A DNA stretch of 26,927 nt. Source: Clostridia bacterium (lineage in GTDB: Bacteria > Bacillota > Clostridia > Christensenellales > CAG-138). Shown piece after piece: positions 15,666 through 23,834 of the stretch (its first letter is position 1; each line of letters starts with the position of its first letter). Below the pieces are notes generated by a model that worked only from the letters and a program-made list of their open reading frames with translations, was not told where the DNA came from and searched no databases. Location of the stretch: assembly GCA_016296415.1 (NCBI GenBank), contig JAEDJH010000010.1, forward strand, positions 1 through 26,927, written 5' to 3'. A program made the position numbers and the translations under genes.

Positions 15666-16391
15666 ATGAACAGACAAAACGAAGAAATTATTGCAAATAT
15701 GCAGAAAATTACGGGGTGGAAATTTTCCGATCCCGAGCTTATACTGACCGCCGTTACACATTCATCGTATGTCAAGGGCGAATCCAAGGCTGCAAAGGAT
15801 AATGAAAGGCTGGAATTTCTCGGCGATTCTATCCTCGGAATTTGCGTGAGCGAGTGGATTTACAAAACCTACTCAAAGGCCCGTGAGGGGAAGATGACAA
15901 GAGTGCGTTCGCTCGTGGTTAGCGAAGCGGCCCTTTGCAAAGCGGCAAAAAAAATGCAGCTTGGCGAAAATCTTCGTTTGAGCAAAGGTGAGGAGCGCAC
16001 CGGAGGAAGGGATAAAAGCTCCATTTTGGCGGATGCTGTTGAGGCTGTGATCGGCGCACTGTATCTCGACGGGGGCTTTGAGGAGGCGAGGCGCTTCGTA
16101 TTGGGCTTTTGTACGGAGCCCGTGCAGGCGGCGATGAAAACCGTGAATACGAAGGACTATAAAACAACCCTTCAGGAGCATGTGCAAAAGCACAAGCTCG
16201 GTGAGATAAAATATGTTCTTATCGATGAAACCGGTCCCGACCACATTAAAAAGTTTAACATGGCGGTAATGATCGACGGAGAAACGTTTGGTACAGGCTG
16301 CGGCTCGTCCAAGCAGGAGGCGGGGCAGATTGCGGCAAGGGAAGCACTTGTAAGGCTGAAAGCGCTTGGCAGCGTTGCTGATATAGACTGA
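15666..16391 (+). CDS. rnc: Ribonuclease III
   Basis: A 241-residue double-strand-specific endoribonuclease involved in rRNA and mRNA maturation. The catalytic domain has the signature NERLEFLGDS (46-55) with metal ligands E50 and D54, and the second cluster D123 and E126 in ADAVEAVIGA. A double-stranded RNA binding domain follows (~163-235), with the KQEAGQIAAREAL helix near its end. ATG 15666 follows AAGGCGG. It lies between acpP and smc, the conserved Firmicutes order. A 12-bp hairpin directly upstream could serve feedback control, since RNase III cleaves its own leader in Escherichia coli. Confidence 0.96.
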   Translation: MNRQNEEIIANMQKITGWKFSDPELILTAVTHSSYVKGESKAAKDNERLEFLGDSILGICVSEWIYKTYSKAREGKMTRVRSLVVSEAALCKAAKKMQLGENLRLSKGEERTGGRDKSSILADAVEAVIGALYLDGGFEEARRFVLGFCTEPVQAAMKTVNTKDYKTTLQEHVQKHKLGEIKYVLIDETGPDHIKKFNMAVMIDGETFGTGCGSSKQEAGQIAAREALVRLKALGSVADID

Positions 16392-16420
16392 CAAAGGCGA
16401 TAGCGAAAGAGGAATAGGTA

Positions 16421-19400
16421 TTGAAACTGTTAAGACTTGAAATAGCCGGCTTTAAGTCGTTTGCGAACAAAACAGTTGTGGAGTTTGTGGACGGCATTAC
16501 GGCGATAGTCGGCCCAAACGGAAGCGGAAAAAGCAACATCGCCGACGCCGTACGCTGGGTTTTGGGCGAGCAGAGCGCAAGGGCGCTTCGCGGCAATAAG
16601 ATGGAGGACGTTATTTTCAACGGAACCCAGCAAAGAAAGCCCCTTGCATACTGCGAGGTGACTCTCGTATTTGACAATTCCGACCAGAAATTGAGGATTG
16701 ATTACACCGAGGTAAGCATAACGAGGCGTGTATATCGCTCCGGCGAGGGCGAGTACCTGCTAAACGGCAAGCAATGCAGGCTGAAGGATATTCACGAGCT
16801 TTTCAGGGATACCGGCATAGGCAAAGAGGGCTATTCCATAATCGGTCAGGGTAAGGTCGAGGAGATACTGTCAAACAAGTCCGGCGACCGCAGGGCGCTG
16901 TTTGAGGAGGCGGCGGGCGTTATGCGCTTCCGCACACGCAAGGAGGAGGCGGAGCGCAAGCTCGAAAACACGAGGACGAATCTCGTGCGCCTGAACGACA
17001 TATTGGCGGAGCTTGAGGAACGAATAGAGCCGCTGTCGCAGCAAAGTGAATCGGCTAAGCAGTACCTTCTCCTTCGTGACGAACTAAAGGCGTCCGAGCT
17101 GAATTTGTACCTTATACAGCATGAAAGGCTGAACGACCGCATTGCCGCGCAGCGAGCCGCAGCGAAACAGCTTGAGGACGAGGTAACGAAAAATGCGGCG
17201 GAGCACGAGCGTCTTGCCGCAGAGTGTATTGCCATCGAGGAGACAGAGCGCCTTAACAACTCCGCCATGAGCGAGCTGCAGGCGAGACTGCTTGAGCTTA
17301 CTGCCGGCATAGAGAGCAACACGGGCGAAGCTAACGTATTAAAAGAGAAGATAGAGAATGCACGCAGGGAAACCGAAAGACTCATGAAGGAGCAGGCGGA
17401 GCATGAGGCGCTGATAGGACTTAACAGACGCCTGCTCAAAGAGATGGACTCCGACGGAAGCAAGGGCGACAGGGGCATTGCCGAGCTTGAAAAAAGCATT
17501 GCGGACGGCGAAAAACGGCTTTCGGACGAGGAAGCGGTGCTTCTTGAAAGGGAAGAGGAGCTTAACCAAAAAAAGCAAAGCATCATCGACAGAATGAATC
17601 GTTTGTCCGACGCCAAAAGCGGGCTTTCGAGGATAGATGCGATAGAGGCGACGCTGAAGGAGCAGCTTTTGTCCCTTGGCGAAAAGGAAGCTGCCCAAAT
17701 TAAGGAGAACGAGCAGCTTGCAAAAGAGCTTGCCGAGGCACAGCGCATAAGCGACGAATCGGCGGAGAGAAAGCTGCTTGCCGAAAAACGCCGCAATGAG
17801 GCGGCCACAGACAGAAATAAAGCGAATAACGAGCTTAGGCAGATGCAGCTCGATATACGGGCATTGGAACAAAAAAACGAGTCCCTGCGCTCAAAAACGG
17901 CAGTTCTGCACGAAATGAAGCAGGCGCACGAGGGCTATTATTCAAGCGTAAGAAGCGTGCTCAACGACGCCAAAACCAATCCTGTGCTTAAAAACGCCAT
18001 CGAGGGCGTTGTTGCGGAGCTGATAAAGGTTCCCGCGCGGTTTGAAACGGCGATTGAAATGACGCTCGGTGCGGCGCTTCAAAACATAGTGACCAAAACC
18101 GAACAGGATGCAAAGACGGTCATAGAGCATCTCAGACGCAACAACTACGGCAGAGCGACCCTGCTCCCTGTCTCGTCGGTCAAAAGCAGAGATTTAAACA
18201 GGCACGAGCGTGACTTAATAGCCATAAAGGGCTGTTACGGCGTGGCATCGGAGCTGGTGGAGTATTTCCCGAAGTATGCCAATGTGGTGGGGAACCTGCT
18301 CGGACGCACGGTGATCGTTGAGGATATAGACACGGCGATAATGCTGAACCGCAGCACCAATTCGCAGATAAGGATCGCCACGGTGGGCGGCGACATAATC
18401 AACCCGGGCGGCTCGATGACGGGCGGAAGCGTTCAAAAGCGTGAATTCAGCCTCCTTGGCAGGGAAAGAGAGATCGAGGAGCTTAAAAAGCTCCAAAATG
18501 CCACAAACTCAAGGCTTGATGAGAAGCGGGACGAGGAAAAGGCGCTTTCAGAGAAGCTGAAAAGGCTTCAGGAGGAGACCGACAGGGCTGCCGAAGCGGT
18601 GCATGAGCTTGACGTTGAGGCGGCGACGAACAGGGAAAAGCTTGAAATAGTAAAAAAATACGTGCTGGAGGGCGAACAGTCGCTTAAACGCATAGAAGCC
18701 GAACGCTCCGTGATAGAGGATAATATCGAGGACGTTAAGGCGCAGCGCATGGAGTACAGCAGCCAAAGGGATGACATAGAGCAAGGCAACGAGGTCACGC
18801 AGTCCGATATACGGCGGCTACAGACGGAGCTTTTCAAGCAAAGGAATGAGCGTGACGCCCTTGCCAACGAGCTGACTGCGCTGAAGGTGCAGCACATGGC
18901 GGCGAAGAAAGAGCGTGACGCCGTGATTGCGGAAAGCAAGCGGCTCGGCAGGGAAACCGAGAGGGCGGAAAAGCTGATAGCCGAGGTGCGCCTGACGGCA
19001 GAACGCCTCGGGGAGGAAACCAAAACCATGTCAGAGCAGCTTGAAGCCATGTATGCGGATGTGGGAGAAAACCGAGAGGTGGCGCAGGCGGTATCCGACG
19101 AGATCGCACGTCTCGAAAACGAGCAGGATGAAAGGACGAAGCACCTTTACGAGCTAAGGAGCGCCTGCTCGGAGATAACGGTAAGAATAAACGACTGCAG
19201 GGAGAGGAAGCATAAATCCGAGCTTATTCTCAATAAATCCGAGCTTGAGCTTGAGAATATGCAGAACCGCATTTGGGACGATTACCAAATGACCTACGAG
19301 GGAATATCGCAGTACAGGCGTCCCTACTCCGCATCGGCGGAGCATCAGCGGAGTGAGGAGCTTAAAAAGGCGATACGTGCGCTCGGAGAGATAAACGTAA

Positions 19401-19993
19401 ACGCGATCGAGGAATATAAGCTCGTAAAGGAAAGGCACGATAATCTCAAGGCGCAGACCGAGGATCTGGAGAAGGCACGTGAGGATCTGCAAAAGCTGAT
19501 TGCGGAGCTTATGGAAACGATGAAAAGCGAATTCAAAAAGCAGTTTGCGGTAATTCAGCAAAACTTCACGAGCGTTTTCACGGAGCTGTTCCGTGGCGGA
19601 AGGGCGGAACTCATATTGTCCGACAACGAGGACATACTCAACTGCGATATAGATATAATCGCACAGCCACCGGGAAAGAAGCTGCAGCTGATGTCGCTGC
19701 TTTCGGGCGGCGAGAGGGCGCTGACGGCGATAGCACTGCTGTTTGCGATACTGAAGCTGAAGCCCACGGCGTTTTGCGTGCTGGATGAGATAGAAACCTC
19801 GCTCGACGAGCTGAACGTGTCCAACTTTGCCGAATATCTGCACAATTATTCGAGGGACACCCAGTTTATTCTCATAACGCACAGGAAGGGCAGCATGGCT
19901 GTATGCAATGCAATATACGGCGTTGCCATGGAGGAAAAGGGCGTATCAAAGCTTGTGTCCGCCAAGTTTGACGATTTTGCGGCCCAAGCATAA
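16421..19993 (+). CDS. smc: Chromosome segregation protein SMC
   Basis: A 1190-residue SMC ATPase, the core of the Smc-ScpAB condensin that organises and separates the chromosome. The N-terminal head has Walker A GPNGSGKSN (31-39). Two long coiled coils (~165-500 and ~680-1030) flank the hinge (~503-680), which contains the Gly-rich NPGGSMTGGS. The C-terminal head has signature LSGGE (1094-1098) and Walker B LDE with D1122-E1123. The D-loop reads ETSLDELNV, a slight departure from the common EAALDDANV. The start is TTG 16421 with AGAGGAATAGG upstream, giving the expected KLLRLEIAGFKSF opening. It lies 29 bases after rnc and 14 before ftsY, all on one transcript. Confidence 0.97.
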   Translation: MKLLRLEIAGFKSFANKTVVEFVDGITAIVGPNGSGKSNIADAVRWVLGEQSARALRGNKMEDVIFNGTQQRKPLAYCEVTLVFDNSDQKLRIDYTEVSITRRVYRSGEGEYLLNGKQCRLKDIHELFRDTGIGKEGYSIIGQGKVEEILSNKSGDRRALFEEAAGVMRFRTRKEEAERKLENTRTNLVRLNDILAELEERIEPLSQQSESAKQYLLLRDELKASELNLYLIQHERLNDRIAAQRAAAKQLEDEVTKNAAEHERLAAECIAIEETERLNNSAMSELQARLLELTAGIESNTGEANVLKEKIENARRETERLMKEQAEHEALIGLNRRLLKEMDSDGSKGDRGIAELEKSIADGEKRLSDEEAVLLEREEELNQKKQSIIDRMNRLSDAKSGLSRIDAIEATLKEQLLSLGEKEAAQIKENEQLAKELAEAQRISDESAERKLLAEKRRNEAATDRNKANNELRQMQLDIRALEQKNESLRSKTAVLHEMKQAHEGYYSSVRSVLNDAKTNPVLKNAIEGVVAELIKVPARFETAIEMTLGAALQNIVTKTEQDAKTVIEHLRRNNYGRATLLPVSSVKSRDLNRHERDLIAIKGCYGVASELVEYFPKYANVVGNLLGRTVIVEDIDTAIMLNRSTNSQIRIATVGGDIINPGGSMTGGSVQKREFSLLGREREIEELKKLQNATNSRLDEKRDEEKALSEKLKRLQEETDRAAEAVHELDVEAATNREKLEIVKKYVLEGEQSLKRIEAERSVIEDNIEDVKAQRMEYSSQRDDIEQGNEVTQSDIRRLQTELFKQRNERDALANELTALKVQHMAAKKERDAVIAESKRLGRETERAEKLIAEVRLTAERLGEETKTMSEQLEAMYADVGENREVAQAVSDEIARLENEQDERTKHLYELRSACSEITVRINDCRERKHKSELILNKSELELENMQNRIWDDYQMTYEGISQYRRPYSASAEHQRSEELKKAIRALGEINVNAIEEYKLVKERHDNLKAQTEDLEKAREDLQKLIAELMETMKSEFKKQFAVIQQNFTSVFTELFRGGRAELILSDNEDILNCDIDIIAQPPGKKLQLMSLLSGGERALTAIALLFAILKLKPTAFCVLDEIETSLDELNVSNFAEYLHNYSRDTQFILITHRKGSMAVCNAIYGVAMEEKGVSKLVSAKFDDFAAQA

Positions 19994-20007
19994 CAACGGA
20001 GGTATAA

Positions 20008-20913
20008 ATGGAAAAGAAACAGGGCTTTTTTGCAAAGCTGAAGCAGGGTTTGTCAAAGACGAGAAATGCGCTGTTCAACAGCATTTTCGGAGAGGACAGG
20101 ATAGACGACGAATTTTACGAGGAGCTGGAGGAGGCGCTTATAGTGTCCGATATGGGCATGGCGCTTTCGGAAGGGTTTATCGAACGGCTTAAAGCAAAGA
20201 ATAAAGAGGAAAAGATAAAAACCCGAACCGAGGCGAAGGACGCTCTCGTTGGGCTTATAGCCGATGAAATGCGTCCCGATACGGATTTTCTTGCGACGGG
20301 GAAAAAGACGGTGATACTGATAGTCGGCGTAAACGGTGTGGGAAAGACCACGTCGATAGGCAAGCTCGCCGCACATTATTCCGGCGAAGGTAAAAAAGTC
20401 ATGCTGGCGGCGGCGGATACGTTCAGGGCGGCGGCGGCGGAACAGCTTACCGTATGGGCGGAAAGGACCGGCGTGCCCATTGTAAAACATGGAGAGGGCG
20501 CAGATCCGGCGGCGGTGGTGTTCGATGCGATTGCTTCGTTCAAGGCGAAAAATCTCGATATGCTGATATGCGATACCGCAGGACGACTGCATAACAAGAA
20601 AAATCTGATGAATGAGCTGGCAAAGATGCGGAGGGTGATCGACAGGGAATTGCCCGAAGCTGAGTGCGAGGTTTTGCTCGTGCTCGATGCTACGACGGGG
20701 CAAAACGCCATAATGCAGGCAAAGGCGTTTGCCGAGACCTCGGGGCTTTCGGGAACCGTTATCACAAAGCTTGACGGAACGGCAAAGGGCGGAATGGCGG
20801 TTGCTGTAAAGGCGGAGCTTGGTCTGCCGGTCAGGTTTATCGGCGTTGGCGAGGGTGTGAACGACCTTCAGCCCTTCGATGCGGACGAGTTTGCACGGGC
20901 GCTTATCGGCTGA
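20008..20913 (+). CDS. ftsY: Signal recognition particle receptor FtsY
   Basis: A 301-residue SRP receptor GTPase that docks ribosome-SRP complexes at the membrane. It has the N-domain four-helix bundle (~1-90) and the G-domain with G1 GVNGVGKTT (107-115), the insertion-box ADTFRAAA (136-143), DTAGR (189-193) and TKLD (253-256). The family's closing LGVGEGVNDLQPF segment appears as IGVGEGVNDLQPF. The acidic A-domain of the Escherichia coli protein is absent, as usual in Gram-positive bacteria. ATG 20008 lies 5 bases after GGAGG. The SRP partner gene ffh, often close by in Firmicutes, is not here; a terminator and the opposite-facing iron operon follow. Confidence 0.97.
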   Translation: MEKKQGFFAKLKQGLSKTRNALFNSIFGEDRIDDEFYEELEEALIVSDMGMALSEGFIERLKAKNKEEKIKTRTEAKDALVGLIADEMRPDTDFLATGKKTVILIVGVNGVGKTTSIGKLAAHYSGEGKKVMLAAADTFRAAAAEQLTVWAERTGVPIVKHGEGADPAAVVFDAIASFKAKNLDMLICDTAGRLHNKKNLMNELAKMRRVIDRELPEAECEVLLVLDATTGQNAIMQAKAFAETSGLSGTVITKLDGTAKGGMAVAVKAELGLPVRFIGVGEGVNDLQPFDADEFARALIG

Positions 20914-20936
20914 TATGTGAATTGAAGATAAAAAAC

Positions 20937-20978
20937 AACCACTCGAGGGCGGTTCTTGCTCCCGAGTGGTTTTGCTTT
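20937..20978 (+). terminator. Bidirectional terminator between ftsY and the feo operon
   Basis: AACCACTCG (20937-20945) pairs perfectly with CGAGTGGTT (20963-20971), with further weak pairing inside. The plus side is followed by TTGCTTT. The A-run at 20931-20935 gives a T-run when read from the minus strand. It can serve both convergent transcripts and touches the stop codon of the minus-strand peptide gene. Confidence 0.85.
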
Positions 20979-21117
20979 ACCGTCTGCACTGACTGCATTT
21001 GCTGCAGTTTTGGCAGCCGCTTTTGCAGCAGCGCCCCTTTTTCTTTATAAAGCGTATCACGCAAAAGACGGTCCATACGGCGATCAAGCCGACTATTACC
21101 CACGAAACCGCATCCAT
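20977..21117 (-). CDS. FeoB-associated Cys-rich membrane peptide (46 aa)
   Basis: This 46-residue frame is easily missed. It has one hydrophobic helix (~5-24), then a KKKGR basic stop-transfer, then a tail with six cysteines in the pattern CC-x3-C-x2-C-x2-C-x2-C (C30, C31, C35, C38, C41, C44). This matches the small FeoB-associated Cys-rich membrane proteins found next to feoB in Clostridia. The tail is probably cytosolic by the positive-inside rule and may pass or sense ferrous iron, which is an inference. ATG (reverse of 21115-21117) lies 8 bases after AAAGGAAG. It begins 22 bases downstream of the feoB stop on the same strand and ends at the shared terminator, so it is the last gene of the iron operon. 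Confidence 0.85.
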   Translation of the reverse strand: MDAVSWVIVGLIAVWTVFCVIRFIKKKGRCCKSGCQNCSKCSQCRR

Positions 21118-21139
21118 AAAACAGCTTCCTTTCTTTATG

Positions 21140-23644
21140 TCACAATATCAGAGAGCCAACCTGATACACTATCAGGGAGACGAGGTATGCTATGCCGATT
21201 TGATAGCCAACCATTGCAGCGGTCCATTTTGTTGAGCCAAGCTCGTTTTTCATGGTTGCTACGGCTGCTATGCAGGGAGTGTAGAGTAGTACGAAAACCA
21301 AGAAGCTGAATGCCGACAGCGGGGTGAAGGCGGACGACATGGCCGAGAAAACGGCGCCGCCCGAGGCGCTTGCGGAAAATCCGAAGAATACGGCGAGCGA
21401 GGAAACAACGGCCTCCTTTGCGATTATGCCCGAAATGAGCGCAACCACCGCCTGCCACGTGCCAAAACCCAGAGGCTTGAAAATCGGTGCGATAAGCGTT
21501 CCGAACCTGCCGATGATGCTTTCCGCTTCGTTCTCAACCAGCTTGAATTCCGGACTGAGGCTCATCAAAAACCATATAACCACGCTCATGGCAAATATGA
21601 TGGTTCCTGCCTTTTCAAGGAAATGCTTTACCTTTTCCCATACGTTCAGGAGCGTATTTTTGGCGTTGGGCAGGCGATACGGCGGAAGCTCGATAAGGTA
21701 TTCGGCGTCGACGTCCTTGAAAACGGAGGCCTTGAAAAGCAGGCCCGAAAGCATTCCGACGACTATTCCCAGAATGTAAAGGCAAATTATGATCATTCCG
21801 CCGCTTCTGCCGAAAAATGCCGAGGTTATCAGCGCATAGACGGGGAGCTTCGCCGAACAGCTCATAAACGGCAGCAGCAGTATAGTCATGCGCTTGTCGT
21901 TCATGGTGCCCATGGTGCGTGCGCCCATAGTCGCCGGCACGGTGCAGCCAAAGCCCATCAAAAGCGGTATAAAGCTTTTTCCACTCAGTCCGAACCTGCG
22001 CATGGGTCTGTCCATTATGAAGGCGATACGGCTCATATAGCCGCTGTCCTCGAGCAGGGACAGGAAGAAGAACAGCAGCGCAATCTGCGGCAGGAACGTA
22101 AGCACGCCTCCGACGCCGGAGATTATTCCGTTTGTGACAAGGCTTATTACCCACGGGGCGGCATTCACGCCCGCAAGCAGATTTTCCGCAAACGGCATAA
22201 GGGTTTCGTCTATAAACACCCCTACAAGGTCGCTGAGCCATGCGCCGAGCGTGCCGAACGTCAGTATGAAAATTACCGCCATTATGCCGATGAAGATCGG
22301 AATGGCAAATATGCGGTTTGTCAGCACACGGTCGATTTTGTCGTTTACGGTTATTTCGTCCTTTTTATATTTTTTGACTACTGCGATGCTGACTGCGTGT
22401 TCGATATAACGGTAACGGCTTTCCGCAACCATAAGCTCGCTGTCCTTGAACTCGGATGCGGATGCGTACTCTGCAACAACCTCGTCCACCTTGCGATAAA
22501 CATCGTCGGGCAGCTTCAATGCTTCACGGACGAGCGGATCGCCTTCGAGCAGCTTTATCTCCGCCCAATGCTGATACATATCGGCGGCCTGTGCATAGGG
22601 CTTAATTATGTCGCCTATCTTGTGGTGGAACGAGTGGGTGTATTCGTCATACAGGTCGTCCGGTTCAATCTTGAAGCCCTCGTGTATCTGCGTGTGAATC
22701 GCCTGCAGGAGCTTTTGCGCTGAGTCGATCAGCTCGTAAATGCCCATGCCCGTTTTTGCGCTTATCGGTACTATCGGAATGCCAAGCTCCTTTGAAAGGC
22801 GCTTAACGTCTATTCTGTCACCACGCTTTTCGACCTCGTCCATCATGTTGAGAGCGATTATCATCGGTATCTCAAGCTCAAGAAGCTGTATGGTCAGATA
22901 CAGATTGCGCTCGATATTTGTCGCATCGACGATGTTTATTATGGCGTCCGGCTTGTCATACATCAGGTGGTCACGGGAAACGACCTCCTCCATGGTGTTG
23001 GGAGAGAGGGAGTATATGCCGGGCAGGTCAACAAGCGTCATCTCGTGCCCCATCGTGCATAATCCGTCGGGGCAGGCCCTGCGGTAGCGGCGGGTGGACT
23101 TTACCTTACCCTCCTTTTTCTCCACAGTAACGCCGGGGCGGTTGCCCACGTATTCACGTGCGCCGGTCATGGCGTTGAAAAGCGTGGTTTTTCCGCAATT
23201 CGGATTGCCGATAAGTGCGAGCTTGAACGGTGTTTCGTCCTCGGCGGCTTCAATAACGCAGGCCCTGCCGGCCTTGCGCCTGCCTGTACAGCTTTTTGTA
23301 TTCATCATAAGCTCGGTGAGCCTCGCCGCACGCTCATGCTCGATCATATCGTCACTGTCGGATTGCGGCGCTGCCTTGTGTGCGTGCGCCGCTTTGTATG
23401 CGGCGGATTCCTCCTCGCTCATAAGGGCGATCATTGCGGCGTCGGCACGCCTTAGGGTAAGTTGATAACCGCGTATCCGGAGCTCCATCGGGTCGCCCAT
23501 CGGTGCAACCTTACTGACAAAAATCTCCGTACCGGGAATTATACCCATGTCTATAAGCCTGCGCTTCAGCCCCGAATCGCCCATTATAGAATAAACCCGA
23601 CCGCTTTGGGAAGGCTCTAAATTACTCAACAGTTTTCTCGTCAT
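21140..23644 (-). CDS. feoB: Fused FeoA-FeoB ferrous iron transporter
   Basis: An 834-residue ferrous iron transporter with a FeoA (SH3-like) domain fused to its N-terminus (~5-76), a linker (~77-138), a GTPase domain and a multi-helix permease. G-protein motifs are G1 GNPNCGKT (146-153), the switch-1 NRPGVTVE, G3 DLPG (206-209), G4 NMMD and G5 SAKTG. The permease contains the gate-like FGCTVPA (FGCNVPA in many relatives) and AKEAVV segments. An unusual insertion at about 183-198 between the G2 and G3 strands contains CPDGLC. ATG at 23644 follows AAGGAGG. The gene has a consensus promoter with a DtxR-like operator, so it is probably repressed by iron. A Cys-rich peptide gene follows. Confidence 0.95.
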   Translation of the reverse strand: MTRKLLSNLEPSQSGRVYSIMGDSGLKRRLIDMGIIPGTEIFVSKVAPMGDPMELRIRGYQLTLRRADAAMIALMSEEESAAYKAAHAHKAAPQSDSDDMIEHERAARLTELMMNTKSCTGRRKAGRACVIEAAEDETPFKLALIGNPNCGKTTLFNAMTGAREYVGNRPGVTVEKKEGKVKSTRRYRRACPDGLCTMGHEMTLVDLPGIYSLSPNTMEEVVSRDHLMYDKPDAIINIVDATNIERNLYLTIQLLELEIPMIIALNMMDEVEKRGDRIDVKRLSKELGIPIVPISAKTGMGIYELIDSAQKLLQAIHTQIHEGFKIEPDDLYDEYTHSFHHKIGDIIKPYAQAADMYQHWAEIKLLEGDPLVREALKLPDDVYRKVDEVVAEYASASEFKDSELMVAESRYRYIEHAVSIAVVKKYKKDEITVNDKIDRVLTNRIFAIPIFIGIMAVIFILTFGTLGAWLSDLVGVFIDETLMPFAENLLAGVNAAPWVISLVTNGIISGVGGVLTFLPQIALLFFFLSLLEDSGYMSRIAFIMDRPMRRFGLSGKSFIPLLMGFGCTVPATMGARTMGTMNDKRMTILLLPFMSCSAKLPVYALITSAFFGRSGGMIIICLYILGIVVGMLSGLLFKASVFKDVDAEYLIELPPYRLPNAKNTLLNVWEKVKHFLEKAGTIIFAMSVVIWFLMSLSPEFKLVENEAESIIGRFGTLIAPIFKPLGFGTWQAVVALISGIIAKEAVVSSLAVFFGFSASASGGAVFSAMSSAFTPLSAFSFLVFVLLYTPCIAAVATMKNELGSTKWTAAMVGYQIGIAYLVSLIVYQVGSLIL

Positions 23645-23659
23645 TGGTTATCCTCCTTA

Positions 23660-23675
23660 GTTAGCCTTGGCTAAC
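23660..23675 (-). promoter_or_regulatory. Candidate DtxR-family iron operator
   Basis: GTTAGCCTTGGCTAAC is a 7-2-7 inverted repeat placed just downstream of the feoB -10, over the expected transcription start. The TTAG...CTAA ends resemble DtxR/IdeR-type boxes. Binding here would block transcription when iron is ample. The regulator itself is not in the window. Confidence 0.6.
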
Positions 23676-23685
23676 ACCCTGCCTA

Positions 23686-23714
23686 ATTATATGTTAATGT
23701 ATATGGAATGTCAA
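23686..23714 (-). promoter_or_regulatory. feoB promoter
   Basis: Read on the minus strand: TTGACA (23714-23709), a 17-base spacer and TATAAT (23691-23686). Both hexamers match consensus. The operator-like repeat at 23660-23675 overlaps the start region. Confidence 0.85.
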
Positions 23715-23766
23715 GCAATATATGATTAAAGTTTTAAAATTTCTTTTTAATAGTGGGGTTGCATGA

Positions 23767-23785
23767 TATAATACCATGTTATAAT
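23767..23785 (+). promoter_or_regulatory. Tandem -10 boxes for the tgt operon
   Basis: Two TATAAT hexamers lie at 23767-23772 (extended by TGA) and 23780-23785, in an AT-rich region divergent from the feoB promoter. TTGCAT (23759-23764) is 15 bases before the second. Which one is used cannot be told; at least one probably drives tgt. Confidence 0.5.
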
Positions 23786-23786
23786 A

Positions 23787-23816
23787 AATCAATATTCGGT
23801 TTTTCTGATATTGGTT
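23787..23816 (+). other. Hairpin in the tgt 5' leader
   Basis: AATCAATATT (23787-23796) pairs with GATATTGGTT (23807-23816) over 10 positions, two of them G-U. The stem is AT-rich and ends 6 bases before the TTGGAG binding site. It does not resemble a preQ1 riboswitch, and a role in controlling translation is only a possibility. Confidence 0.35.
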
Positions 23817-23834
23817 GTTTATTGGAGAAGCGCT

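Noticed and set aside
20903..21103. A 66-codon minus-strand frame overlapping the Cys-rich peptide
   Set aside because: It is in a different frame, runs through the bidirectional terminator, and has no family features; the 46-residue Cys-rich frame has a good binding site and a recognisable pattern.
23720..23834. preQ1 riboswitch upstream of tgt
   Set aside because: The leader lacks the C-rich loop and A-rich tail expected of preQ1-I and shows no pseudoknot pairing; only a simple AT-rich hairpin is present.
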